The notes under the pieces were generated by a model, which was given only the letters and a program-made list of their open reading frames with translations, was not told the DNA's origin and did no database searches. Shown here piece after piece: positions 1 to 10,348 of a stretch of DNA of 64,000 bases. The stretch lies in NCBI GenBank assembly GCA_009760855.2, contig WPIO01000111.1, forward strand, positions 907,501 to 971,500, read 5' to 3'. Positions within the stretch are counted from its first letter, which is position 1, and every line of letters begins with the position of its first letter. A program made the position numbers and the translations under genes. Source of the stretch: Cristatella mucedo. Its lineage: Eukaryota; Bryozoa; Phylactolaemata; Cristatellidae.

Positions 1-62
1 TAATTATGGATTGGTATAGGTTGCTAATATTATCATATAATAATTACAACATTATAGTTATA

Positions 63-218
63 GATTGCCGAGCCTTTTGGTACAGTTGTTAAGGCTCTCG
101 CCCGATCAAGTCTGGCCGAGATCGTGGACTTGAGCCCCGTGGCATGTGTGAAGCGCCAGAATAGAGATTAATTTCTCTTAGGGGGCTATATAAATCAATT
201 ATAGTTTTTTTTAGTTTT
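63..218 (+). mobile_element. SINE1 copy, tRNA-derived
   Basis: Old copy. A degenerate tRNA-like head (A-box-like part near 80-92, B-box-like 'gacttgagccc' near 132-142) is followed by a 3' part, 'gaagcgccagaatagaga' then 'ttaatttctctta', that folds like the LINE A end. It ends in 'ctatataaatcaatt'. Boundaries are approximate. Confidence 0.7.
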
Positions 219-229
219 ATTTGTCCTGC

Positions 230-533
230 ACTTGCTACCACTCAAGCAACGGATCGACTTCAAGGTTTTTTCGCTCAATTATAAGTCACTTCATTCTTTG
301 GCTCCAGCCTATCTCTCAAATCTTTTCCCCTACCAGGTCGAGCATCGTACAACCCGCTTTTTGGAATCTAGCAGTTTGCCAATAACTCATACAAACCTTA
401 AATCCTTTGGAGACCGTGCATTTAGTTCGTATGCTACCAAAGCCTGGAACTCAATCCCGACTTGCATCACAACGTCACCTGAGTTGACCATATTTAGAAA
501 AAACTTAAAAACATCTATTTAGGACACCATTTA
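230..533 (+). mobile_element. LINE A fragment (older copy, upstream half)
   Basis: The frame 232-522 encodes the conserved C-terminal tail of a CR1/L2-type reverse transcriptase (LKQRIDFKV, SFGDRAFSSYA, KAWNSIPTCI). The copy breaks off at 'caccattta' and resumes at about 1329 with 'tagtgggt', because an antisense LINE A copy sits in between. It is 5'-truncated and not functional. Confidence 0.85.
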
Positions 534-1328
534 TAATAATAATAATAATAATATTGCACTTGATAAAGCGCCCTCAGAGAACTTAATCTCTTTCTAGGCG
601 CTTTACATTTGCTGCAAAGTGATACGCAATAGAATAGTAAGTAAAATCATGCTTGAAAAACAAACAAAGTGAGTAACATGGTTAGGGGTTACATGCACTG
701 GGTCAGCATGCAAATGTGGTTAGTGGCAGCATGAACAGTGTCAGCACGCATAAGCACATCGAGGACGAATCACAAGGACCCACTAAATGCTGTCCTAAAT
801 AGGTATGTTTTTAAGTTTCTTTTAAATGTGGTCAGGTCAGGGGATGTTCTGATGCAGGTCGGGAGGGAGTTCCAGGCTGTGGGAGCATACGAGCTAAATG
901 CACGGTCTCCAAAGGATTTAAGGTTTGTACGAGGTATTTCTAGACTGTTGGATTCCGAAAAGCGAGTGGTACGATGCTTTGCCTGATGGGGTAGTATCTC
1001 TGAAAGATAGGCTGGAGCCATAGAATGAAGAGACCTAGAAGTGAGCGACAAAACCTTGAAGTCAATCCGTTGCTTGACTGGTAACCAGTGCAGGTCGGCG
1101 AGAAGTGGAGTAATGTGGCAACTGCGACGCTCACGACAGACAAGCCTAGCTGCAGAGTTTTGCACCAGCTGCAATCGCCTGATCGCACATGCAGGTAGGC
1201 CAGTAAGCAGTGAGTTGCAGAAGTCGAGACGAGATGTCACGAATGCATGGACCAACTTGGACGTGGTATCCTTATCTAAACAAGCCCTAATTTTAGCAAT
1301 GTTATGAAGCTGAAAATAGGCTGATAGT
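534..1328 (-). mobile_element. LINE A, 5'-truncated young copy
   Basis: Read on the minus strand, this encodes the RT C-terminal region ([87 protein letters not shown]) and then the 3' UTR, the terminal hairpin and (ATT)n, seen here as (AAT)n at 534-553. It is about 99% identical by eye to 18611-19391 and has the same 5' breakpoint. It splits an older plus-strand LINE A. Confidence 0.9.
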
Positions 1329-1575
1329 GGGTAACTGTGATTCTTCCTGTATTTGCTTATGCGTGGAGACACTGTGCATGCTGCCACTAACCACACTTGC
1401 ATACTGACCCTGTGCATGTCATCCCTGAACATGTTATTCATGTTGTTTATCAAGCACGATATTACTCACCATTCAATCGCGTTTCTCTTTGCAGCAAATT
1501 TAAAGCGCCTCGAAAGAGATTGAGCTACCTGAGGGCGCTTTATCAAGTGTATTATTATTATTAATATTATTTTCA
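1329..1575 (+). mobile_element. LINE A 3' UTR, downstream half of split copy
   Basis: Continues the copy at 230-533: 'tagtgggt', the UTR with 'gacactgtgcatgctgcc', then the terminal hairpin near 1504-1543 and (ATT)n. There is no TSD independent of the nested copy. Confidence 0.85.
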
Positions 1576-1599
1576 GTGTTAATCATCAGAAGCTGCTGG

Positions 1600-1752
1600 T
1601 TTGGTTCAGTGTCCAGTGGTCCAGTTTAAGGTGCTCACCCCGACCAAGGTCTGGCTGAGGTTGCGGGCTCGAGCCCCGAGGCATATTTGAAGTGCCTGAA
1701 TAGAAATTAAGTTCCCTTGGGGTGCTATATAAGTAAATTTTATTTGTATATT
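1600..1752 (+). mobile_element. SINE1 copy
   Basis: The tRNA-like head has 'ccagtttaaggtgctc' and the B-box-like 'gggctcgagcccc' near 1667-1679. The tail is 'gaagtgcctgaatagaaatt', 'aagttcccttggggtgct', 'atataagtaaatt'. It follows the LINE A end at 1575 directly. Confidence 0.8.
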
Positions 1753-2319
1753 TTATAAGCTTACTGGCCACCAAAGTAAAAATTATGGCGATACAACAAG
1801 TAGGAGAACTAAGGGATTTGAATGTGGGGCAAGGCTTAGGAGGGTCAAAGAATAGGCAGAATCGGTTACACTTTGTGTCATCTGAGTGGAAAGGCGAGCC
1901 GATATTGATATTGATAACGAGACCAGTGAGAGCCGATAATTGGTGAAAATAGAATCTTAAGGCGAAACTTTGAGATTACGCTTATCTGATCTGAATCCCA
2001 TAATAACCAACAGCATATTTAATCTAAACTCTGAGATCCATTGGTACCTTTATGCCTGGAAAAATAATAGAGTTCTCTGTGACGCTAAACTAATGTAATA
2101 TTACTGTTATTAAATTGAATTGCTAAGCGAAACAAGGTGAAATTTAAAACACCAAAATCCCTTTTCTCCCTCATTTATCATGTGATAGCTAGGCTTATTT
2201 CCTACATGGTAGGACTGCTGTGGAATGTAGTAGTGAATCGCCATTTATAACCAGGTGATGCCACATATGTGAGGGATAGGCATGAATTATCCATAGCAAA
2301 CTCAAAGTAAGCCTAAGTG
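1753..2319. other. No recognisable feature
   Basis: Unique-looking sequence without a convincing reading frame or repeat. Probably decayed transposon DNA. Confidence 0.5.
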
Positions 2320-3799
2320 GATTGTGATACGTAGGAGGTTGCTAACTGACCTAATATTTCACAATTAAGAGAAACTGAGATGCATAGCTAAATCGGAAGA
2401 AAATTGAAGGTTGACAGAAGCATGAAACGAGCAGTTCAGGACGGCTGGAAAGGATCTGCCATAATGGGCAGCTGGACACCAGATGTTATTGCATAAGAAT
2501 TGTGGAAGTGAGATCCAAAGTCCTGGACCTGCACATCAAAATCGTCTGTGACCAACGGCCCTTTAGCGTAGAAATGAACAGCTAGTTTATTTTCCGTTGA
2601 GGATCTGTGGGCCAGAGGAGGCTGAAACTGGTACAGCAGTTCAATGTGGTATGTAGAAGCCAAGCCGTGACTGACCTTGCGGGTCATTGTAATAACTTTA
2701 CTCCGTATCTGTTGACCGACCGGAAGCCGCGGAAGCTCCTTCAGCAAAGGAGAAAAATTTTTGTACCCCCAGGATCTGCTAACTGCTCTTGCAATCATCA
2801 TCATCATCATCAGCTGCAGTAGCTCAGTTTCTGATTTCAGTTGCTCGGCCAAAACAGAGTTGCACTAATCTAGCCTGGACAGAACCACGGACCTAATACA
2901 ATTTTGCAATTCACTGGGGCAGGCAGTCCTAATCTGAGACATTGATCAGACGAAATGGCTAGCAGTGAAGACTGACTTTCTAATGAAAATTTGAAAAAAA
3001 TTTAGGTAGGTATTAAAGACAACACCTAAAATCCGAGCACACAAATGACGGTCCAGCAATAGCCTCACTTATTAGAAAAGTAAATTCTTCAATTACAGCC
3101 CTGTGCTTAGGTTGTCCTATAAGTAGCAGTTTCACTTTAGCTTCGTGAAGTTTAAGGAAACTTGCCGTCGTTTGGGATGTAATTTCTGCGAGGCAAGCAT
3201 TCAGTTTACCAGTAGCTGTAGCAGATTCAGACGGTTTAAGCGACAGATATGGCTGAGTATTGTCAGTATTGAAGTGATAGTCAATTCTATGGGCGCGAAT
3301 TGCTATTTCCTGAGTGTCGGTATGAATAGAGAGCAGCAAAGGACCGTGGAAAGACCCTTGTGTGACTCCGCTGGTGAATGTTCTCCTGGATAAGATTTGA
3401 CCTCTGCCCGAAACGGATCTAACACCATCGGACAAGTACGATTTGAATGACACTAGTGTCATTGTTGCAGTATAGGATGTGGTTGATCGCATTGAGAAAA
3501 GCAGTTTTAAATGATTGGTGTCATTTAAATCCTGACTGGAATCTTTCAGAAAAGTTAACATTTTTAGTGTGAACTGCATGCTGCTTAGCGACAATCTCTT
3601 CAAGAATCTAAGAGAATAAGGCGAGGATAGAAAGCAGCAGCTGCCCAAAACTTTCGAAACCAATCTAGGCTTTTTTTAATGCCGATCAAAATTCGGCCGA
3701 TTTTAATGACTTGGGAACAATCCTTCTTATCGAGAAAAGCATTAAAAACCTGAGTTATGGCTGGACTAAGTTTCTCTTTTATTTTAGAACAAGGATGTG

Positions 3800-4497
3800 A
3801 TATCGCGTAAATTTGAAGCAAAACTCTGCTGCTATGCTCGTCTGTCGTGAGCGTCGCAGTTGCCGCATCGTACCACTTCTCGCCGACCTGCAGTGGCTTC
3901 CAATGAAGTAGTGCGTCCGCTTATAATACCACCCTCGGAGAACTAAATCTCTTTCTAAGCACTTTAAATTTGCTGCATATCTCAAGGTTCCGTCACGCAC
4001 TTTTAGGTCCCTTCATCGTCAGGTTCTTGCTTACTTACCAGACCTATTCCCTGCTCCCACCGCATCGTACCACCACTTTGCTGAATCTAATCGTTTAGCT
4101 ACAATTCCTGCATGCCTCAAATCTTTTGGAGACAGTGCCTTTCGTTCGAATGCTTCCTAAGCCTGGAAATCACTCCCACTGACATCGAGACATTCCTTGA
4201 CTTGAATACTTTTAAAAAAGAAGCTAAAGTGCATCTGTTAAACATAGCATTTTAGTTGATCCATGTCATTCATCGTTTGCATGTTTATACGTGCCGACAC
4301 GGTGCATGCTCTATGCAAACCATATTTGCATGTTGACCCTGTGCACGCCACTTCTACCCTTGGTATGCTTGTTGCAATTGTTAACACCAGCCTTTCGATC
4401 ATGCTTCTTTTGCAGCACATCAAAGTGCCTAAAGAGAGAGTAAGTTCTCTAAGGGTGGTATACAGACGCATTATTATTATTATTATTATTATTATTG
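3800..4497 (+). mobile_element. LINE A inserted in LINE B
   Basis: Starts inside the RT tail ('gcaaaactctgctgctatgc' near 3819) and runs through the UTR to the hairpin near 4427-4467 and (ATT)n at 4470-4495. LINE B sequence lies on both sides in the opposite strand. It is itself interrupted at 3918-3976. Confidence 0.8.
3918..3976 (-). mobile_element. Hairpin-only LINE A insertion
   Basis: About 59 bases matching only the last part of LINE A in antisense ('accctcggagaactaaatct', 'ctttctaagcactttaaatt', 'tgctgca'). It sits inside the plus-strand LINE A at 3800-4497: the host reading breaks before 'ttataata' and resumes at 'ctcaaggttccgtcac'. Confidence 0.7.
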
Positions 4498-5339
4498 TAT
4501 ATGGTCTTCAGGAGACGAGTTATTTTAATAGACTTTAATAAGGCAGCCACGTCCCTCGTAGAAACATCGGAAAATCTCATACGGAAGGCCACTGGTTGTG
4601 ACTCATCAACCAATTTAGTCAAAGGTCCAATGCAGGTATGAATAAGCGCAGCTTTTCAGCGAAGAATGCTAAAAACATGGCGACCGAGTAGTTCATATTA
4701 AGAGAGTGAAACTCCTCAGAGTTGGCAAGCAAATTGTTCGCCGTCTTTTGAAGTTGTTTAGGTCCTATTTGCCGAACTTCTAAAAGTGGCATTCAAGCCT
4801 GCACTGAACAGGGTGCATCCATAAAAGTGTTTTGGGAAATCAAATGGAATATCCATGACTCGGTACATAAGATGAATGTAGGATGGCATGCTTGCCGCAA
4901 GCACTCCTAAGTTTCGAGCGTATACTGCATCAATGTGGGTAACGAGGCTGTCGGCAGCATCCGGAAATAGATCAAAATGACATGCATCACAAACAGACTC
5001 CAAAAACTTCTCGGCATTAATTCTCTTCTAAATCATGATACCAAGCAAATTCGACGCTACCCGGCACATACAATGGGTTGGTGTTAGCAAACTGTAGATT
5101 AAGTAAAGGTAGATTAAACAACGATTCGAAATGGTCAGGGGGCACTCAACAATGTCAGCGTGGCAGACATCGCTTGCAATCGCGAAATCCAGCACGAAGC
5201 CGCCGATATGAATCGCACGACAAACCTGTTGGACCACGCCATAGTTTTCCAGACATTCAAGAAACGAGCAGACCTGTCTGTTGCTGTGGCAGTCAGCGTG
5301 AGTTCTAAAATCTCCAGCAATCATTAAGCAATCATTATC

Positions 5340-5430
5340 ATAATCATTATTTAGGTCGTTCGTGCACGAATGTATTATTGTTATATTATAATTATAATAT
5401 TATAATTATAATTGAAATTGTATTATTGTT
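5340..5430. repeat. AT-rich palindromic stretch
   Basis: Alternating ATT/AAT with the self-complementary core 'attataattataatattata' and two copies of 'tgtattattgttatatt'. Probably an expanded LINE-type tail. Confidence 0.6.
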
Positions 5431-5694
5431 ATATTGAGGAGCTCCTAAAGTGACTCCATAAACAAGGTGAGAGTGCCAAAAGAAGAGGGTCCGTAGACCA
5501 TATATGTGATGACACGGTCTTTAAAAGGAATCTGGTAGCAGCTAATTCCATTGACTGTGCTTGCAAGAAAAACTGCAGCTCTTACAGCCAGGCGATTCAT
5601 GAAAAATGACAGCATCCCACCACCCAGATTTCAATCCAGCATGGACTGAAAAGAAATGATAACTCTGGAGGAGGAGGTCTCAGATCTGCAATCA

Positions 5695-6206
5695 CAGGAG
5701 CAGGCATTCGTCTATGTCTCGTTAGCAAAATGCATAAGTTTCTCCTGTACAACTTGGTCGCGGATAAATAGTCTTTGGTTTTTGGAGAACAGACATTTAA
5801 AAAGCGGAATTTCAGTGGCTGTCAAATGCATCCGGGCAACCAGTTGGTAGTATGAGTACTTTTCGCATATTATTTGTATTTGCCAGCTGGTTACGATAGT
5901 ATTTCCAGGTGGACGATTCATTTACTGGTATTCTGATGTCCCCGAAGGGAAGTTTTAACTATGATGGGCCGAATGAGTAGCTTGCATGGTAAGCGCTATG
6001 TAAGTTAGTGCAGCAAATCAGGACCCCTTGTGTATTCGGTGGGAACCTTATTTACGGCCGGCGTTCTACTTTTACTTCATCCTTGCCACAGAATAAGCTA
6101 GAATCAGAATGAACGTTAAAAAACTCGTTAAACTTGCGGCTCCTAGATTTATTGGCTGAGAAGTTGACAGGGCGACCGCTGGCCGAAGAGAGATTCCTAC
6201 ATATTC
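5695..6206. other. No recognisable feature
   Basis: No supported gene. Part of 5695-5930 may be the far 5' end of the LINE B copy on the minus strand, but I see no diagnostic motif. Confidence 0.4.
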
Positions 6207-6931
6207 TGTAGCCGAGTTCCAGGGGTCATTGGCTATTTCCCGCCAAGCACTGCTCATACTCCGTCCAAGCTTCCGCTCGCCCTGCCGCTGAGCTAGGCTA
6301 AGACGAGCGGCAGTCACGTTAGACCTCTTTATAATATCGCATGCGCCAATAACAACAGGGGAATTAAACAAGTCCACAGGGAAAGGTCCTATACAAAGTA
6401 CACTAAAGGGGCGCAAGACGACGTAGCAAGCGCGAACAAACGTGTTAGTTGGTCAGTCGGCTTCCTAAGTCCCGCCGTTGTACCGACTTCGAATCCAACA
6501 GTACGAGCGTACGCCGTAAAAGATCCGGCTGGCTGAGTAACTGTTTGGATAGTCGGAGTCGACGTCCACCACAGTCGAGAGCTTCCGCCAAAAGACGCCA
6601 ACTCACGGGGGGGATCACGAACACGCTACACGGGGAACGCGGAATATACAAGTCTCAACAACAAGCGTGCTATCTGGCCTTGGGCACTCGTCGCCTTGCG
6701 TGCGTGGCCGCATCGCCGGAGCACGCCTGCACACACCCAGATGCATAACTCGCGAGACCGGGAGCCTCCAACACCACGACTTACTTGGCCAACTTCCCGT
6801 ACCCAAGAGCCCCGGTGACTTCACGTCACCGCACATCCGGCCATGCCGTAGGTCCAACCCCGGCCTAGCCGGTGACCCTTTCACGCATTATAGCCGTCCA
6901 GTCCCAGCCCACCGAACCTAGCCTGGGTACA
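6207..6931 (-). mobile_element. Retrotransposon LTR, inverted second copy
   Basis: On the minus strand it begins TGTACCCAGGCT (rc of 6920-6931) and ends at 6207 with rc 'tgta', matching the LTR at 17700-18434 over its length with many substitutions. No matching target duplication: flanks are 'attc' and 'gatc'. No primer-binding site or polypurine tract is visible on either side. It is a solo LTR with an altered flank, or a rearranged remnant. Confidence 0.65.
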
Positions 6932-7300
6932 GATCTACCGAAGAAGCCTCGCCGGTGGGTATTTCTAATAGCGACATCATACCTTATGCTAAGCAGATCG
7001 CCTTTTGAAAAGCATATATCCAAAAGACAAGTCGTGCAGAGTCCCTCTGCAAATATCGTAGGAGTGCACGGTGGTATTACGTATCAGCTAAAGGTCCGCC
7101 CAGCACTTGGAGTCGCCGGAGGCCGTTCTCTAGTGCCGGGATAAACTATGTGTGTGGTTCAAGTGCTTTTTGATTGTGCTGCTGCAAAACGCGACGCTGT
7201 CATGCTCATACGATAGAGCAGTAACGGTAAATTAGAGAATCGACGATCTGAGATCGCGAGTTGTGAGCTCACAACAGCGCTGGTTGGGCAGACATGCTAG
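6932..7300. other. No recognisable feature
   Basis: Unassigned sequence between the LTR and a LINE B fragment. Confidence 0.4.
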
Positions 7301-7304
7301 GTGA

Positions 7305-7795
7305 TCGCGAAATAGAACTTACGCTGACCCAAAAAGCCCACAACGGCTTGACTCCTCCACATATAGCTGAACTGCTGCACCAGCTTCAGCCTCCTCGTGC
7401 CCTCAGATCCTGTATGGGCAATAAATTAGCCGCTCCATTCCTCCGCTTAAAGACTGTTGGCTACAGAAGGTTTAGCTCTGCAGGTCCTTGACTGTGCAAC
7501 TCGCTTCCACAATTCTTACGCAACGACGACTACTCTCCTGCTACCGACTATGGCTCATCCTTTCCAGCGGTCCTGAGCTGCTACTGCCATGCTACTCACT
7601 ACCTCAACTGCTCTCCTGACTCTGCTATGCTTCTTACTTTCTCTCTATTTCGTTAGACGAAGTCTGTTGGGTACCGAATGCGTACCGAAATCCGCTTAGG
7701 CTGTGAGTGCGCTATACAAAACTCTCTTGCGTAACACCCACATAGTCTTTGTGACTTTGTGGAGTTACAGACAGAGATACATTAAATTACATTAC
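7305..7795 (+). mobile_element. LINE B 3' fragment
   Basis: The first part encodes the RT C-terminal tail (LTLTQKAHNGLTPPHIAELLHQ). It continues into the B-type 3' end with 'gtctgttgggtaccgaatgc', 'gcgctatacaaaactctctt', 'gcgtaacacccacatagtct', and ends in 'attaaattacattacatt'. Confidence 0.85.
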
Positions 7796-7917
7796 ATTCG
7801 ATAAGTAATAAAAATCGTCTGAAATCGAATCATGCAAACATCGCATTTCGAATGCATTGCCCTACTACTTGGTGATATTTATAAAGAATATTTAAAAGGG
7901 CACTTATTACCTGCTAT

Positions 7918-8008
7918 AGTAATAATATTACATTTGATATAACGTCCCCAGAGAACCTATCCTCAGTCTAGGCACTTTATTTTTGCTGCAAAGGAAGCGC
8001 GATCATTA
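7918..8008 (-). mobile_element. LINE A hairpin end, decayed
   Basis: The antisense 3' end of LINE A is recognisable: 'taataatattacatttgata', then 'gtccccagagaacc', 'ctaggcactttatttttgct', 'gcaaag'. Confidence 0.6.
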
Positions 8009-8179
8009 TCAGCTTGTCTGATGATTCAGCGCTCATGCACCCTCACGCTGCGTATTTTATCACTAACGTTAACGAAACCTTCTCCTAAATAGATGTTAAA
8101 TTTAACTAGCAAGAGATAAGTTTTCTATCGGCGCTATACAGCAGTGTTATTACCAGTCGCGTGAAAAAGTTTTGATTGC

Positions 8180-8438
<259 letters not shown>

Positions 8439-9350
8439 CCAGGATAATGGAGGCGAATCCTTTCACCAAAACTTTCTGGCTGAGAAATTCGGCACAAAAA
8501 ACTCAGGCACGCACAAGTTCCCATGAAATTCACTGTAAAGAAGAATTAGAAAAAACCTAATTGGGAACGACACTGATACACTTGTTTGAAGGGTTGGTTT
8601 TCCGATGACACGGTGATGCCAGTTCACCAATCTTTCTGTCCTTGAAAGCCTGCGTAGACAAAGCCGCTGTACCGCACTGCTGGCATAAGCAAGGCACGCG
8701 CGGCAGCGCTATCGCTCACTAGTGCTGCACAGCGGTGCTGTTCGTGAGACGTGCACCATTCGATCAGCAGCTACGAACCTCGCTGAATAGTGCGGGCGCT
8801 GCGCTTTGCCTGTCATAAACGTGATACGGTCACTTCTTCCCAAGTAAGCAGCTTGTGGGTCTATCGGGCACGGAAAGGCTGCAGCGGACAGTAAGTAACG
8901 GTGCATACCCGCTTACCCTGTTCCCTACAGCCAATGATTAGCTTGATGGAGACAAAACACCAGCTTTCGTGAATACAAATAAATAAACTACTCTAGCGCG
9001 CACGACGTGGATGTTACGAGCGTTCAAGAACATTCGGCTGAGGCTCCGCTTTTCACCTTGAACTTCATGGTGCCGCATCTCGGCCGCAGCCATGTTGCGG
9101 ACGTACGACTATTTGACCAATCAGACACCGACAACTCAGACGTCGTTGTGCCTAAAAGCGTCCGGCCTGCCGGCCGATCATACGTTGCCGTAATTGTAGG
9201 GCTATTCGCCTGTCGACACGCGGCCGCTGGAAGAGAGTTTGCGTTTGGTGAGTTTTGCAGCGTGATGATCTGTCGATATTTCGCCTCAGTAGCGGGTGCT
9301 TCAAACTGTGCATATACTGCTTCTTTATTCTGCTATAGCCGAGCGGCGAG
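8439..9350 (+). promoter_or_regulatory. Upstream region of the MANF gene
   Basis: No coding sequence supported. The part from about 8700 is rich in CpG. A CCAAT box is at 9117-9121 and a palindromic GACGTC at 9139-9144, a CRE/ATF-type core. MANF genes in other animals are induced by ER stress through ATF6/XBP1-type sites. I do not see a full ERSE spacing, so regulation here is an inference. The transcription start is not determined. Confidence 0.4.
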
Positions 9351-10348
9351 ATGTTTCGTCCGGCGTTTGCACTGGCAGCCGGGGCTGTCCTGCTGCTGCT
9401 GGTTCTAGGCGATGCGTTGGCAAAAGAGGATAAGAAATGCGAAGGTGAGTGGTGCGACTGCTCGTGGGTGCTCTAGAGTCACTTGCAGAGCCGCATAATT
9501 ACGTAAGGAAAACCGTACGCTCGCTGGCAGTCGCGTTCCCTCCTTCCTGCGTCAGGCAATTGCTCGCAAGTTTGTCCTTGCGCTGCTTTCAGTCTGCGAG
9601 ACCTTCTTGACGAAGTTCAGCAACACGCTCACCGACGAGGACAGGAAGTCGAAGGATAAAGTCGAGGCAAAACTGAAGAAAACGTGTAAGGACGCTGCCG
9701 ACAAAGAGGAAAGATTCGTAAGTGCCGGCAATGTCCTCCGCGTCGGCGATCGAATGAAAGTCCTTAGAAGCCGGGCGCGGGATGCAGATCGGAGCAGGCT
9801 GCTGCAGCAGCCGCAGTCGCTGCCGGCATTGCCACAAGAATGCCACACAGTGTCGATGATGCTCTTGCTCTTCAGTGTTTCTACATTGGTGCCAGGGAAG
9901 ACTCTGCAACGTACACCGTGGGTGACGTGTCGAAGCCGCTCACTTATTTCATGCCTGCCGACAAAATCTGTGAGAGGATCGGAGCAAAGGACAGTGCCAT
10001 ATGCGCACTGAAGTACGGTACGTCTGCAGTCCGGTCAGCTCACTCGTGCTTAGCCCAAAGTACTTACGGGCAGTACAGCAGTGCGCCTGTCAGCCGTTGC
10101 CTCGGCTGCTCGCTTGTGCTGCAGCTGCAAGCAATGTGCCGCCTCTGCTTTCCTTTGTAGATAAGCAAGTGGATCTGAATGAAGTCGATTTTAAGAAGCT
10201 GAAGGTTAAGGACCTGAAGAAGCTCCTCACCGATTGGGGTGAGACCTGCAGTGGCTGCACAGAGAAGTCGGAATTCATCCGAAAGGTCGAAGAGGTTTTA
10301 CCCAAGCATGCTCCCGAGGTGGCCGCAAAGCGGAAGAACGAACTGTAA
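9351..10348 (+). CDS. MANF: MANF/CDNF-family ER protein, 4 exons
   Basis: Mesencephalic astrocyte-derived neurotrophic factor family: a soluble ER-resident, stress-induced, secretable protein. Coding exons by GT-AG: 9351-9444, 9593-9717, 9876-10017, 10161-10348 (stop TAA 10346-10348), giving 182 residues, the usual family length. A signal peptide covers about residues 1-24 ([11 protein letters not shown]). The saposin-like N-domain has CEVC at 30-33 and Cys63, 74, 105 and 116. The C-terminal SAP-like domain covers about 122-170 and holds CSGC at 150-153. All eight family cysteines are present. The C-terminus is KNEL, a KDEL-like retrieval signal. Motifs that identify it are [15 protein letters not shown] and [16 protein letters not shown]. 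The ATG at 9351 gives the signal peptide and has G at -3. Introns are short (about 140-160 bases). MANF and CDNF are not distinguishable here; invertebrates normally have one gene. No break is seen. Confidence 0.95.

Larger units (their letters stand above)
2320..5690 (-). mobile_element. LINE B, long decayed copy (EN-RT)
   Basis: Read from 5690 downward. The N-terminal endonuclease part lies near 5640-5455 (weak YRPP-like region VYGPSSF). The endonuclease C-terminus is at 5324-5028 (AGDFRTHAD, FLECLENYGVVQQV, LDFAIASD). A linker lies at 5003-4758. RT fingers and palm lie at about 3790-3010 (KLSPAITQVFNAFL, GVTQGSFHGPLLLSIHT, YLSLKPSESATATGKLNACL). The C-terminal region and tail run from 2850 to 2320. 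The YADD box has decayed to HFNTDN. A deletion removes the segment before GVTQG. A LINE A copy interrupts it at about 3800-4497. Many stops and frameshifts: a dead copy, but the longest LINE B here. Confidence 0.75.

Noticed and set aside
6207-6931. Full LTR retrotransposon between 6.2 and 18.4 kb
   Set aside because: The two LTR copies are in opposite orientation and far diverged, with MANF between them: independent insertions.
9117-9144. An ERSE (CCAAT-N9-CCACG) in the MANF promoter
   Set aside because: A CCAAT box is present, but the bases nine positions on do not read CCACG.
9607-10011. A single 134-codon frame across MANF exons 2-3
   Set aside because: It reads through intron sequence (9718-9875). 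The splice sites and the family alignment give the four-exon model instead.
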